From Luzula sylvatica (taxonomy: Eukaryota; Streptophyta; Magnoliopsida; Poales; Juncaceae), in assembly GCA_946800325.1 (NCBI GenBank), contig OX326958.1, forward strand, positions 14,722,992 through 14,786,991: DNA of 64,000 nucleotides, in the 5' to 3' direction. The notes beneath the pieces were generated by a model. It was not told where the DNA came from, did not search any database, and saw only the letters and a list, made by a program, of their open reading frames with translations. The translations under genes and the position numbers were made by a program. Below are positions 24,601 to 40,263 of this stretch, in pieces. Every line of letters begins with the position of its first letter. Within the stretch, counting starts at the first letter, position 1.

Positions 24601-27600
24601 TTTACCACATAACATTTCACCAAAATTTACAAACACTAAGAAATTTTGTTTTTCGATTCAAAACAATCTGTTTATGCTTTGGGGAGTTCAAATAACGTAT
24701 TTTGAGATCATTTGAATCGTATCTTTTACCACATAACATTTCACCAAAATTTACAAACACTAAGACAGTTTGTTTTTCGATTCAAAACAATTTGTTTATG
24801 CTTTGGGGAGTTCAAATAACGTATTTTTAGATCATTTGAATCGTATCTTTTACCACATAACATTTCACCAAAATTTACAAACACTAAGAAAGTTTGTTTT
24901 TCGATTCAAAACAATTTGTTTATGCTTTGGGGAGTTCAAATAACGTATTTTGAGATCATTTGAATCGTATCTTTTACTACATAACATTTCACCAAAATTT
25001 ACAAACACTAAGAAAGTTTGTTTTTCGATACAAAACAATCTGTTTATGCTTTGGGGAGTTCAAATAACGTATTTTGAGATCATTTGAATCGTATCTTTTA
25101 CCACATAACATTTCACCAAAATTTACAAACACTAAGAAAGTTTGTTTTTCAATTCAAAAAAATCTGTTTATGCTTTGGGGAGTTCAAATAACGTATTTTG
25201 AGATCATTTGAATCGTATCTTTTACCACATAACATTTCACCAAAATTTACAAACACTAAGACAGTTTGTTTTTCGATTCAAAACAATTTGTTTATGCTTT
25301 GGGGAGTTCAAATAACGTATTTTTAGATCATTTGAATCGTATCTTTTACCACATAACATTTCACCAAAATTTACAAACACTAAGAAAGTTTGTTTTTCGA
25401 TTCAAAACAATTTGTTTATGCTTTGGGGAGTTTAAATAACGTATTTTGAGATCATTTGAATCGTATCTTTTTCTACATAACATTTCACCAAAATTTACAA
25501 ACACTAAGAAAGTTTGTTTTTCGATTAAAAACAATATGTTCATGATTTGGGGAGTTCAAATAATGTATTTTGAGATCATTTGAATCGTATCTTTTACCAC
25601 ATAATATTTCACCAAAATTTACAAACACTAAGAAATTTTGTTTTTCGATTCAAAACAATCTGTTTATGCTTTGGGGAGTTCAAATAACGTATTTTGAGAT
25701 CATTTGAATCGTATCTTTTACTACATAACATTTCACCAAAATTTACAAACACTAAGAAAGTTTTGTTTTTCGATTCAAAACAATTTGTTTATGCTTCGGG
25801 GAGTTGAAATAACGTATTTTGACATCATTTGAATCGTATCTTTTACTACATAACATTTCACCAAAATTTACAAACACTAAGAACGTTTGTTTTTCGATTC
25901 AAAACAATCTGTTTATGCTTTGGGGAGTTCAAATAACGTATTTTGAGATCATTTGAATCGCACTTTTACCACATAACATTTCACCAAAATTTACAAACAC
26001 TACGAAAGTTTGTTTTTCGATTCAAAACAATCTGTTTATGCTATGGGGAGTTCAAATAACGTATTTTGAGATCATTTGAATCGTATCTTTTACCACATAA
26101 CATTTCACCACAATTTACAAACACTGAGACAGTTTGTTTTTCGATTCAAAACAATTTGTTTATGATTTGGGGAGTTCAAATAACGTATTTTTAGATCATT
26201 TGAATCGTATCTTTTACCACATAACATTTCACCAAAATTTACAAACACTAAGAAAGTTTGTTTTTCGATTCAAAACAATATGTTTATGCTTTGGGGAGTT
26301 CCAATAACGTATTTTTACATCATTTGAATCGTATCTTTTACCACATAACATTTCACCAAAATTAACAAACACTAAGAAAGTTTGTTTTTCGATTCAAAAC
26401 AATTGGTTTATGCTTTGGGGAGTTCAAATAACGTATTTTGAGATCATTTGAATCGTATCTTTTACCACATAACATTTCCCGAAATTTACAAACACTAAGA
26501 AAGTTTGTTTTTCGATTCAAAACAATCTGTTTATGCTTTGGGGAGTTCAAATAACGTATTTTGAGATCATTTGAATCGTATCTTTTACTACATAACATTT
26601 CACCAAAATTTACAAACACTAAGAAAGTTTGTTTTTCGATTCAAAACAATTTGTTTATGCTTTGGGGAGTTCAAATAACGTATTTTGAGATCATTTGAAT
26701 CGTATCTTTTACTACATAACATTTCACCACAATTTACAAACACTAAGAAAGTTTGTTTTTCGATTCAAAACAATCTGTTCATGATTTGGGGAGTTCAAAT
26801 AATGTATTTTGAGATCATTTGAATCGTATCTTTTACCACATAACATTTCACCAAAATTTACAAACACTAAGAAATTTTGTTTTTCGATTCAAAACAATCT
26901 GTTTATGCTTTGGGGAGTTCAAATAACGTATTTTGAGATCATTTGAATCGTATCTTTTACCACATAACATTTCACCAAAATTTACAAACACTAAGACAGT
27001 TTGTTTTTCGATTCAAAACAATTTGTTTATGCTTTGGGGAGTTCAAATAACGTATTTTTAGATCATTTGAATCGTATCTTTTACCACATAACATTTCACC
27101 AAAATTTACAAACACTAAGAAAGTTTGTTTTTCGATTCAAAACAATTTGTTTATGCTTTGGGGAGTTCAAATAACGTATTTTGAGATCATTTGAATCGTA
27201 TCTTTTACTACATAACATTTCACCAAAATTTACAAACACTAAGAAAGTTTGTTTTTCGATACAAAACAATCTGTTTATGCTTTGGGGAGTTCAAATAACG
27301 TATTTTGAGATCATTTGAATCGTATCTTTTACCACATAACATTTCAACAAAATTTACAAACACTAAGAAAGTTTGTTTTTCAATTCAAAAAAATCTGTTT
27401 ATGCTTTGGGGAGTTCAAATAACGTATTTTGAGATCATTTGAATCGTATCTTTTACCACATAACATTTCACCAAAATTTACAAACACTAAGACAGTTTGT
27501 TTTTCGATTCAAAACAATTTGTTTATGCTTTGGGGAGTTCAAATAACGTATTTTTAGATCATTTGAATCGTATCTTTTACCACATAACATTTCACCAAAA

Positions 27601-27990
27601 TTTACAAACACTAAGAAAGTTTGTTTTTCGATTCAAAACAATTTGTTTATGCTTTGGGGAGTTTAAATAACGTATTTTGAGATCATTTGAATCGTATCTT
27701 TTTCTACATAACATTTCACCAAAATTTACAAACACTAAGAAAGTTTGTTTTTCGATTAAAAACAATATGTTCATGATTTGGGGAGTTCAAATAATGTATT
27801 TTGAGATCATTTGAATCGTATCTTTTACCACATAATATTTCACCAAAATTTACAAACACTAAGAAATTTTGTTTTTCGATTCAAAACAATCTGTTTATGC
27901 TTTGGGGAGTTCAAATAAAGTATTTTGAGATCATTTGAATCGTATCTTTCACCACATAACATTTCACCAAAATTTACAAACACTAAGAAA
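21530..27990. repeat. Large satellite block A' (copy 2)
   Basis: Second copy of block A, offset 7932-7935 bp. Its two 18-monomer units start at 23525 and 25756. Confidence 0.8.
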
Positions 27991-29969
27991 TTTTGTTTTT
28001 CGATTCAAAACAATCTGTTTATGCTTTGGGGAGTTCAAATAACGTATTTTGAGATCATTTGAATCGTATCTTTTACCACATAACATTTCACCAAAATTTG
28101 CAAACACTAAGAAAGTTTGTTTTTCGATTCAAAACAATTTGTTTATGCTTTGGGGAGTTCAAATAACGTATTTTTAGATCATTTGAATCGTATCTTTTAC
28201 TACATAACATTTCACCAAAATTTACAAACACTAAGAAAGTTTGTGTTTCGATTCAAAACAATATGTTTATGCTTTGGGGAGTTCCAATAACGTATTTTTA
28301 CATCATTTGAATCGTATCTTTTACCACATAACATTTCACCAAAATTAACAAACACTAAGAAAGTTTGTTTTTCGATTCAAAACAATCTTTTTATGCTTTG
28401 GGGAGTTCAAATAACGTGTTTTGAGATCATTTGAATCGTATCTTTTACCACATAACATTTCACCGAAATTTACAAACACTAAGAAAGTTTGTTTTTCGAT
28501 TCAAAACAATCTGTTTATGCTTTGGGGAGTTCAAATAACGTATTTTGAGATCATTTGAATCGTATCTTTTACTACATAACATTTCACCAAAATTTACAAA
28601 CACTAAGAAAGTTTGTTTTTCGATTCAAAACAATTTGTTTATGCTTTGGGGAGTTCAAATAACGTATTTTGAGATCATTTGAATCGTATCTTTTACTACA
28701 TAACATTTCACCAAAATTTACAAACACTAAGAAAGTTTGTTTTTCGATTCAAAACAATATGTTTATGCTTTGGGGAGTTCAAATAATGTATTTTGAGATC
28801 ATTTGAATCGTATCTTTTACCACATAACATTTCACCAAAATTTACAAACACTAAGAAAGTTTGTTTTTCGATTCAAAACAATCTGTTATTGCTATGGGGA
28901 GTTCAAATAACGTATTTTGAGATCATTTGAATCGTATCTTTTACCACATAACATTTCACCACAATTTACAAACACTGAGACTGTTTGTTTTTCGATTCAA
29001 AACAATTTGTTTATGCTTTGGGGAGTTCAAATAACGTATTTTTACATCATTTGAATCGTATCATTTACCACATAACATTTCACCAAAATTTGCAAACACT
29101 AAGAAAGTTTGTTTTTCGATTCAAAACAATCTGTTTATGCTTTGGGGAGTTCAAATAATGTATTTTGAGATCATTTGAATCGTATCTTTTACCACATAAC
29201 ATTTCACCAAAATTTACAAACACTAAGAAAGTTTATTTTTCGATTTAAAACAATCTGTTTATGCATTGGGGAGTTCAAATAACGTATTTTGAGATCATTT
29301 GAATCGTATCTTTTACTACATAACATTTCACCAAAATTTACAAACACTAAGAAAGTTTGTTTTTCGATTCAAAACAATCTGTTTCTGCTATGGGGAGTTC
29401 AAATAATGTATTTTGAGATCATTTGAATCGTATCTTTTACCACAAAACATTTCACCAAAATTTACAAACACTAAGAAAGTATGTTTTTCGATTCAAAATA
29501 ATCTGTTTATGCTTTGGGGAGTTCAAATAACGTATTTTGAGATCATTTGAATCGTATCTTTTACAACATAACATTTCACCAAAATTTACAAACACTAAGA
29601 AAGTTTGATTTTCGATTCAAAACAATCTGTTTATGCTTTGGGGAGTTCAAATAACGTATTTTGAGATCATTTGAATCGTATCTTTTACTACATAACATTT
29701 CACCAAAATTTACAAACACTAAGAAAGTTTGTTTTTCGATTCAAAACAATCTGTTTATGCTATGGGGAGTTCAAATAACGTATTTTGAGATCATTTGAAT
29801 CGTATCTTTTACCACATAACATTTCACCAAAATTTACAAACACTAAGACAGTTTGTTTTTTGATTCAAAACAATTTGTTTATGCTTTGGGGAGTTCAAAT
29901 AACGTATTTTTAGATCATTTGAATCGTATCTTTTACCACATAACATTTCACCAAAATTTACAAACACTA

Positions 29970-32900
29970 AGAAAGTTTGTTTTTCGATTCAAAACAATTT
30001 GTTTATGCTTTGGGGAGTTCAAATAACGTATTTTGAGATCATTTGAATCGTATCTTTTACTACATAACATTTCACCAAAATTTACAAACACTAAGAAAGT
30101 TTGTTTTTCGATTCAAAACAATCTGTTTATGCTATGGGGAGTTCAAATAACGTATTTTGAGATCATTTGAATCGTATCTTTTACCACATAACATTTCACC
30201 AAAATTTACAAACACTAAGACAGTTTGTTTTTTGATTCAAAACAATTTGTTTATGCTTTGGGGAGTTCAAATAACGTATTTTTAGATCATTTGAATCGTA
30301 TCTTTTACCACATAACATTTCACCAAAATTTACAAACACTAAGAAAGTTTGTTTTTCGATTCAAAACAATTTGTTTATGCTTTGGGGAGTTCAAATAACG
30401 TATTTTGAGATCATTTGAATCGTATCTTTTACTACATAACATTTCACCAAAATTTACAAACACTAAGAAAGTTTGTTTTTCGATTCAAAACAATTTGTTT
30501 ATGCTTTGGGGAGTTCAAATAACATATTTTTACATCATTCGAATCGTATCTTTTACCACATAACATTTCACCAAAATTTACAAACACTAAGAAAGTTTTG
30601 TTTTTCGATTCAAAACAATCTGTTTATGCTTCGGGGAGTTGAAATAACGTATTTTCAGATCATTTGAATCGTATCTTTTACTACATAACATTTCACCAAA
30701 ATTTACAAACACAAAGAAAGTTTGTTTTTCGATACAAAACAATCTGTTTATGCTTTGGGGAGTTCAAATAACGTATTTTGAGATCATTTGAATCGTATCT
30801 TTTACCACATAACATTTCACCAAAATTTACAAACACTAAGAAAGTTTGTTTTTCGATTAAAAAAAACTGTTTATGCTTTGGAGAGTTCAAATAACGTATT
30901 TTGAGATCATTTGAATCGTATCTTTTACCACATAACATTTCACCAAAATTTACAAACACTAAGACAGTTTGTTTTTCGATTCAAAACAATTTGTTTATGC
31001 TTTGGGGAGTTCAAATAACGTATTTTTACATCATTTGAATCGTATCTTTTACCACATAACATTTCACCGAAATTTACAAACACTAAGAAAGTTTGTTTTT
31101 CGATTCAAAACAATCTGTTTATGCTTTGGGGAGTTCAAATAACGTATTTTGAGATCATTTGAATCGTATCTTTTACTACATAACATTTCACCAAAATTTA
31201 CAAACACTAAGAAAGTTTGTTTTTCGATTCAAAACAATTTGTTTATGCTTTGGGGAGTTCAAATAACGTATTTTTAGATCATTTGAATCGTATCTTTTAC
31301 CACATAACATTTCACCAAAATTTACAAACACTAAGAAAGTTTGTTTTTCGATTCAAAACAATATGTTTATGCTTTGGGGAGTTCAAATAATGTATTTTGA
31401 GATCATTTGAATCGTATCTTTTACCACATAACATTTCACCAAAATTTACAAACACTAAGAAAGTTTGTTTTTCGATTCAAAACAATCTGTTATTGCTATG
31501 GGGAGTTCAAATATCGTATTTTGAGATCATTTGAATCGTATCTTTTACCACATAACATTTCACCACAATTTACAAACACTGAGACAGTTTGTTTTTCGAT
31601 TCAAAACAATTTGTTTATGCTTTGGGGAGTTCAAATAACGTATTTTTACATCATTTGAATCGTATCTTTTACCACATAACATTTCACCAAAATTTGCAAA
31701 CACTAAGAAAGTTTGTTTTTCGATTCAAAACAATTTGTTTATGCTTTGGGGAGTTCAAATAACGTATTTTGAGATCATTTGAATCGTATCTTTTACTACA
31801 TAACATTTCACCAAAATTTACAAACACTAAGAAAGTTTGTTTTTCGATTCAAAACAATTTGTTTATGCTTTGGGGAGTTCAAATAACGTATTTTGAGATC
31901 ATTTGAATCGTATCTTTTACTACATAACATTTCACCAAAATTTACAAACACTAAGAAAGTTTGTTTTTCGATTCAAAACAATCTGTTTATGCTATGGGGA
32001 GTTCAAATAACGTATTTTGAGATCATTTGAATCGTATCTTTTACCACATAACATTTCACCAAAATTTACAAACACTAAGACAGTTTGTTTTTTGATTCGA
32101 AACAATTTGTTTATGCTTTGGGGAGTTCAAATAACGTATTTTTAGATCATTTGAATCGTATCTTTTACCACATAACATTTCACCAAAATTTACAAACACT
32201 AAGAAAGTTTGTTTTTCGATTCAAAACAATTTGTTTATGCTTTGGGGAGTTCAAATAACGTATTTTGAGATCATTTGAATCGTATCTTTTACTACATAAC
32301 ATTTCACCAAAATTTACAAACACTAAGAAAGTTTGTTTTTCGATTCAAAACAATTTGTTTATGCTTTGGGGAGTTCAAATAACATATTTTTACATCATTC
32401 GAATCGTATCTTTTACCACATAACATTTCACCAAAATTTACAAACACTAAGAAAGTTTTGTTTTTCGATTCAAAACAATCTGTTTATGCTTCGGGGAGTT
32501 GAAATAACGTATTTTCAGATCATTTGAATCGTATCTTTTACTACATAACATTTCACCAAAATTTACAAACACAAAGAAAGTTTGTTTTTCGATACAAAAC
32601 AATCTGTTTATGCTTTGGGGAGTTCAAATAACGTATTTTGAGATCATTTGAATCGTATCTTTTACCACATAACATTTCACCAAAATTTACAAACACTAAG
32701 AAAGTTTGTTTTTCGATTAAAAAAAACTGTTTATGCTTTGGAGAGTTCAAATAACGTATTTTGAGATCATTTGAATCGTATCTTTTACCACATAACATTT
32801 CACCAAAATTTACAAACACTAAGACAGTTTGTTTTTCGATTCAAAACAATTTGTTTATGCTTTGGGGAGTTCAAATAACGTATTTTTACATCATTTGAAT

Positions 32901-33690
32901 CGTATCTTTTACCACATAACATTTCACCGAAATTTACAAACACTAAGAAAGTTTGTTTTTCGATTCAAAACAATCTGTTTATGCTTTGGGGAGTTCAAAT
33001 AACGTATTTTGAGATCATTTGAATCGTATCTTTTACTACATAACATTTCACCAAAATTTACAAACACTAAGAAAGTTTGTTTTTCGATTCAAAACAATTT
33101 GTTTATGCTTTGGGGAGTTCAAATAACGTATTTTTAGATCATTTGAATCGTATCTTTTACCACATAACATTTCACCAAAATTTACAAACACTAAGAAAGT
33201 TTGTTTTTCGATTCAAAACAATATGTTTATGCTTTGGGGAGTTCAAATAATGTATTTTGAGATCATTTGAATCGTATCTTTTACCACATAACATTTCACC
33301 AAAATTTACAAACACTAAGAAAGTTTGTTTTTCGATTCAAAACAATCTGTTATTGCTATGGGGAGTTCAAATATCGTATTTTGAGATCATTTGAATCGTA
33401 TCTTTTACCACATAACATTTCACCACAATTTACAAACACTGAGACAGTTTGTTTTTCGATTCAAAACAATTTGTTTATGCTTTGGGGAGTTCAAATAACG
33501 TATTTTTACATCATTTGAATCGTATCTTTTACCACATAACATTTCACCAAAATTTGCAAACACTAAGAAAGTTTGTTTTTCGATTCAAAACAATTTGTTT
33601 ATGCTTTGGGGAGTTCAAATAACGTATTTTGAGATCATTTGAATCGTATCTTTTACTACATAACATTTCACCAAAATTTACAAACACTAA
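29970..33690. repeat. 15-monomer tandem duplication
   Basis: Two copies of 1860 bp (15 x 124), joining near 31832. Markers such as attaaaaaaaactg and aatatcgtatt repeat at exactly 1860 bp. The sequence left of it (29.1-29.97 kb) continues on the right at 33.69 kb with an offset of 4588 bp (37 monomers), so the duplicated unit lies inside a longer shared context. Confidence 0.82.
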
Positions 33691-34503
33691 GAAAGTTTGT
33701 TTTTCGATTCAAAACAATCTGTTTATGCTTTGGGGAGTTCAAATAATGTATTTTGAGATCATTTGAATCGTATCTTTTACCACATAACATTTCACCAAAA
33801 TTTACAAACACTAAGAAAGTTTATTTTTCGATTTAAAACAATCTGTTTATGCATTGGGGAGTTCAAATAACGTATTTTGAGATCATTTGAATCGTATCTT
33901 TTACTACATAACATTTCACCAAAATTTACAAACACTAAGAAAGTTTGTTTTTCGATTCAAACCAATCTGTTTCTGCTATGGGGAGTTCAAATAATGTATT
34001 TTGAGATCATTTGAATCGTATCTTTTACCACAAAACATTTCACCAAAATTTACAAACACTAAGAAAGTATGTTTTTCGATTCAAAATAATCTGTTTATGC
34101 TTTGGGGAGTTCAAATAACGTATTTTGAGATCATTTGAATCGTATCTTTTACAACATAACATTTCACCAAAATTTACAAACACTAAGAAAGTTTGATTTT
34201 CGATTCAAAACAATCTGTTTATGCTTTGGGGAGTTCAAATAACGTATTTTGAGATCATTTGAATCGTATCTTTTACTACATAACATTTCACCAAAATTTA
34301 CAAACACTAAGAAAGTTTGTTTTTCGATTCAAAACAATCTGTTTATGCTATGGGGAGTTCAAATAACGTATTTTGAGATCATTTGAATCGTATCTTTTAC
34401 CACATAACATTTCACCAAAATTTACAAACACTAAGACAGTTTGTTTTTTGATTCAAAACAATTTGTTTATGCTTTGGGGAGTTCAAATAACGTATTTTTA
34501 GAT

Positions 34504-37500
34504 CATTTGAATCGTATCTTTTACCACATAACATTTCACCAAAATTTACAAACACTAAGAAAGTTTGTTTTTCGATTCAAAACAATTCGTTTATGCTTTG
34601 GGGAGTTCAAATAACGTATTTTGAGATCATTTGAATCGTATCTTTTACTACATAACATTTCACCAAAATTTACAAACACTATGAAAGTTTGTTTTTCGAT
34701 TCAAAACAATCTGTTTATGCTATGGGGAGTTCAAATAACGTATTTTGAGATCATTTGAATCGTATCTTTTACCACATAACATTTCACCAAAATTTACAAA
34801 CACTAAGACAGTTTGTTTTTTGATTCAAAACAATTTGTTTATGCTTTGGGGAGTTCAAATAACGTATTTTTAGATCATTTGAATCGTATCTTTTACCACA
34901 TAACATTTCACCAAAATTTACAAACACTAAGAAAGTTTGTTTTTCGATTCAAAACAATTTGTTTATGCTTTGGGGAGTTCAAATAACGTATTTTGAGATC
35001 ATTTGAATCGTATCTTTTACTACATAACATTTCACCAAAATTTACAAACACTAAGAAAGTTTGTTTTTCGATTCAAAACAATTTGTTTATGCTTTGGGGA
35101 GTTCAAATAACATATTTTTACATCATTCGAATCGTATCTTTTACCACATAACATTTCACCAAAATTTACAAACACTAAGAAAGTTTTGTTTTTCGATTCA
35201 AAACAATCTGTTTATGCTTCGGGGAGTTGAAATAACGTATTTTCAGATCATTTGAATCGTATCTTTTACTACATAACATTTCACCAAAATTTACAAACAC
35301 TAAGAAAGTTTGTTTTTCGATACAAAACAATCTGTTTATGCTTTGGGGAGTTCAAATAACGTATTTTGAGATCATTTGAATCGTATCTTTTACCACATAA
35401 CATTTCACCAAAATTTACAAACACTAAGAAAGTTTGTTTTTCGATTAAAAAAAAACTGTTTATGCTTTGGAGAGTTCAAATAACGTATTTTGAGATCATT
35501 TGAATCGTATCTTTTACCACATAACATTTCACCAAAATTTACAAACACTAAGACAGTTTGTTTTTCGATTCAAAACAATTTGTTTATGCTTTGGGGAGTT
35601 CAAATAACGTATTTTTAGATCATTTGAATCGTATCTTTTACCACATAACATTTCACCAAAATTTACAAACACTAAGAAAGTTTGTTTTTCGATTCAAAAC
35701 AATTTGTTTATGCTTTGGGGAGTTTAAATGACGTATTTTGAGATCATTTGAATCGTATCTTTTTCTACATAACATTTCACCAAAATTTACAAACACTAAG
35801 AAAGTTTGTTTTTCGATTCAAAACAATCTGTTCATGATTTGGGGAGTTCAAATAATGTATTTTGAGATCATTTGAATCGTATCTTTTACCACATAACATT
35901 TCACCAAAATTTACAAACACTAAGAAATTTTGTTTTTCGATTCAAAACAATCTGTTTATGCTTTGGGGAGTTCAAATAACGTATTTTGAGATCATTTGAA
36001 TCGTATCTTTTACCACATAACATTTCACCAAAATTTACAAACACTAAGACAGTTTGTTTTTCGATTCAAAACAATTTGTTTATGCTTTGGGGAGTTCAAA
36101 TAACGTATTTTTAGATCATTTGAATCGTATCTTTTACTACATAACATTTCACCAAAATTTACAAACACTAAGAAAGTTTGTTTTTCGATTCAAAACAATA
36201 TGTTTATGATTTGGGGAGTTCCAATAACGTATTTTTACATCATTTGAATCGTATCTTTTACCACATAACATTTCACCAAAATTAACAAACACTAAGAAAG
36301 TTTGTTTTTCGATTCAAAACAATCGGTTTATGCTTTGGGGAGTTCAAATAACGTATTTTGAGATCATTTGAATCGTATCTTTTACCACATAACATTTCAC
36401 CGAAATTTACAAACACTAAGAAAGTTTGTTTTTCGATTCAAAACAATCTTTTTATGCTTTGGGGAGTTCAAATAACGTATTTTGAGATCATTTGAATCGT
36501 ATCTTTTACCACATAACATTTCACCGAAATTTACAAACACTAAGAAAGTTTGTTTTTCGATTCAAAACAATCTGTTTATGCTTTGGGGAGTTCAAATAAC
36601 GTATTTTGAGATCATTTGAATCGTATCTTTTACTACATAACATTTCACCAAAATTTACAAACACTAAGAAAGTTTGTTTTTCGATTCAAAACAATTTGTT
36701 TATGCTTTGGGGAGTTCAAATAACGTATTTTGAGATCATTTGAGTCGTATCTTTTACTACATAACATTTCACCAAAATTTACAAACACTAAGAAAGTTTG
36801 TTTTTCGATTCAAAACAATATGTTTATGCTTTGGGGAGTTCAAATAACGTATTTTGAGATCATTTGAATCGTATCTTTTACCACATAACATTTCACCAAA
36901 ATTTACAAACACTAAGAAAGTTTGTTTTTCAATTCAAAAGAATCTGTTTATGCTTTGGGGAGTTCAAATAACGTATTTTGAGATCATTTGAATCGTATCT
37001 TTTACCACATAACATTTCACCACAATTTACAAACACTAAGACAGTTTGTTTTTCGATTCAAAACAATTTGTTTATGCTTTGGGGAGTTCAAATAACGTAT
37101 TTTTAGATCATTTATATCGTATCTTTTACCACATAACATTCCACCAAAATTTAAAAACACTAAGAAACTTTGTTTTTCGATTCAAAACAATTTGTTTATG
37201 CTTTGGGGAGTTCAAATAACGTATTTTGAGACCATTTGAATCGTATCTTTTACTACATAACATTTCAACAAAATTTACAAACACTATGAAAGTTTGTTTT
37301 TCGAATCAAAACAATTTGTTTATGCTTTGGGGAGTTCAAATAACATATTTTTACATCATTCGAATCGTATCTTTTACCACATAACATTTCACCAAAATTT
37401 ACAAACACTAAGAAAGTTTTGTTTTTCGATTCAAAACAATCTGTTTATGCTTCGGGGAGATGAAATAACGTATTTTAAGATCATTTGAATCGTATCTTTT

Positions 37501-40263
37501 ACTACATAACATTTCACCAAAATTTACAAACACTAAGAAAGTTTGTTTTCCGATACAAATCAATATGTTTATGCTTTGGGGAGTTCAAATAGCGTATTTT
37601 GAGATCATTTGAATCGTATCTTTTACCACATAAGATTTCACCAAAATTTACAAACACTAAGAAAGTTTGTTTTTCGATTCAAAAAAATCTGTTTATGCTT
37701 TGGGGAGTTCAAATAACGTATTTTGAGATCATTTGAATCGTATCTTTTACCACATAACATTTCACCAAAATTTACTAACACTAAGAAAGTTTGTTCTTCG
37801 ATTCAAAACAATTTGTTTATGCTTTGGGGAGTTTAAATGACGTATTTTGAGATCATTTGAATCGTATCTTTTACCACATAACATTTCACCAAAATTTACA
37901 AACACTAAGAAAGTTTGTTTTTCGATTCAAAACAATCTGTTCATGATTTGGGGAGTTCAAATAATGTATTTTGAGATCATTTGAATCGTATCTTTTACCA
38001 CATAACATTTCACCAAAATTTACAAACACTAAGAAAGTTTTGTTTTTCGATTCAAAACAATTTGTTTATGCTTCGGGGAGTTGAAATAACGTATTTTGAC
38101 ATCATTTGAATCGTATCTTTTACTACATAACATTTCACCAAAATTTACAAACACTAAGAACGTTTGTTTATCGATTCAAAACAATCTGTTTATGCTTTGG
38201 GGAGTTCAAATAACGTATTTTGAGATCATTTGAATCGCACTTTTACCACATAACATTTCACCAAAATTTACAAACACTACGAAAGTTTGTTTTTCGATTC
38301 AAAACAATCTGTTTATGCTATGGGGAGTTCAAATAACGTATTTTGAGATCATTTGAATCGTATCTTTTACCACATAACATTTCACCACAATTTACAAACA
38401 CTGAGACAGTTTGTTTTTCGATTCAAAACAATTTGTTTATGATTTGGGGAGTTCAAATAACGTATTTTTATATCATTTGAATCGTATCTTTTACCACATA
38501 ACATTTCACCAAAATTTACAAACACTAAGAAAGTTTGTTTTTCGATTCAAAACAATATGTTTATGCTTTGGGGAGTTCCAATAACGTATTTTTACATCAT
38601 TTGAATCGTATCTTTTACCACATAACATTTCACCAAAATTAACAAACACTAAGAAAGTTTGTTTTTCGATTCAAAACAATTGGTTTATGCTTTGGGGAGT
38701 TCAAATAACGTATTTTGAGATCATTTGAATCGTATCTTTTACCACATAACATTTCCCGAAATTTACAAACACTAAGAAAGTTTGTTTTTCGATTCAAAAC
38801 AATCTGTTTATGCTTTGGGGAGTTCAAATAACGTATTTTGAGATCATTTGAATCGTATCTTTTACTACATAACATTTCACCAAAATTTACAAACACTAAG
38901 AAAGTTTGTTTTTCGATTCAAAACAATTTGTTTATGCTTTGGGGAGTTCAAATAACGTATTTTGAGATCATTTGAATCGTATCTTTTACTACATAACATT
39001 TCACCAAAATTTACAAACACTAAGAAAGTTTGTTTTTCGATTCAAAACAATCTGTTCATGATTTGGGGAGTTCAAATAATGTATTTTGAGATCATTTGAA
39101 TCGTATCTTTTACCACATAACATTTCACCAAAATTTACAAACACTAAGAAATTTTGTTTTTCGATTCAAAACAATCTGTTTATGCTTTGGGGAGTTCAAA
39201 TAACGTATTTTGAGATCATTTGAATCGTATCTTTTACCACATAACATTTCACCAAAATTTACAAACACTAAGACAGTTTGTTTTTCGATTCAAAACAATT
39301 TGTTTATGCTTTGGGGAGTTCAAATAACGTATTTTTAGATCATTTGAATCGTATCTTTTACCACATAACATTTCACCAAAATTTACAAACACTAAGAAAG
39401 TTTGTTTTTCGATTCAAAACAATTTGTTTATGCTTTGGAGAGTTCAAATAACGTATTTTGAGATCATTTGAATCGTATCTTTTACTACATAACATTTCAC
39501 CAAAATTTACAAACACTAAGAAAGTTTGTTTTTCGATACAAAACAATCTGTTTATGCTTTGGGGAGTTCAAACAACGTATTTTGAGATCATTTGAATCGT
39601 ATCTTTTACCACATAACATTTCACCAAAATTTACAAACACTAAGAAAGTTTGTTTTTCAATTCAAAAAAATCTGTTTATGCTTTGGGGAGTTCAAATAAC
39701 GTATTTTGAGATCATTTGAATCGTATCTTTTACCACATAACATTTCACCAAAATTTACAAACACTAAGACAGTTTGTTTTTCGATTCAAAACAATTTGTT
39801 TATGCTTTGGGGAGTTCAAATAACGTATTTTTAGATCATTTGAATCGTATCTTTTACCACATAACATTTCACCAAAATTTACAAACACTAAGAAAGTTTG
39901 TTTTTCGATTCAAAACAATTTGTTTATGCTTTGGGGAGTTTAAATAACGTATTTTGAGATCATTTGAATCGTATCTTTTTCTACATAACATTTCACCAAA
40001 ATTTACAAACACTAAGAAAGTTTGTTTTTCGATTAAAAACAATATGTTCATGATTTGGGGAGTTCAAATAATGTATTTTGAGATCATTTGAATCGTATCT
40101 TTTACCACATAATATTTCACCAAAATTTACAAACACTAAGAAATTTTGTTTTTCGATTCAAAACAATCTGTTTATGCTTTGGGGAGTTCAAATAAAGTAA
40201 TTTGAGATCATTTGAATCGTATCTTTCACCACATAACATTTCACCAAAATTTACAAACACTAA
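34504..40263. repeat. Large satellite block A'' (copy 3)
   Basis: It matches 11940 onward at offset 22564, and block A' at 14632, falling to 14508 after about 37.78 kb. The 124-bp drop is one exact monomer missing at about 37785. Unlike A and A', it has only one 18-monomer unit (38033-40263). Confidence 0.8.
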
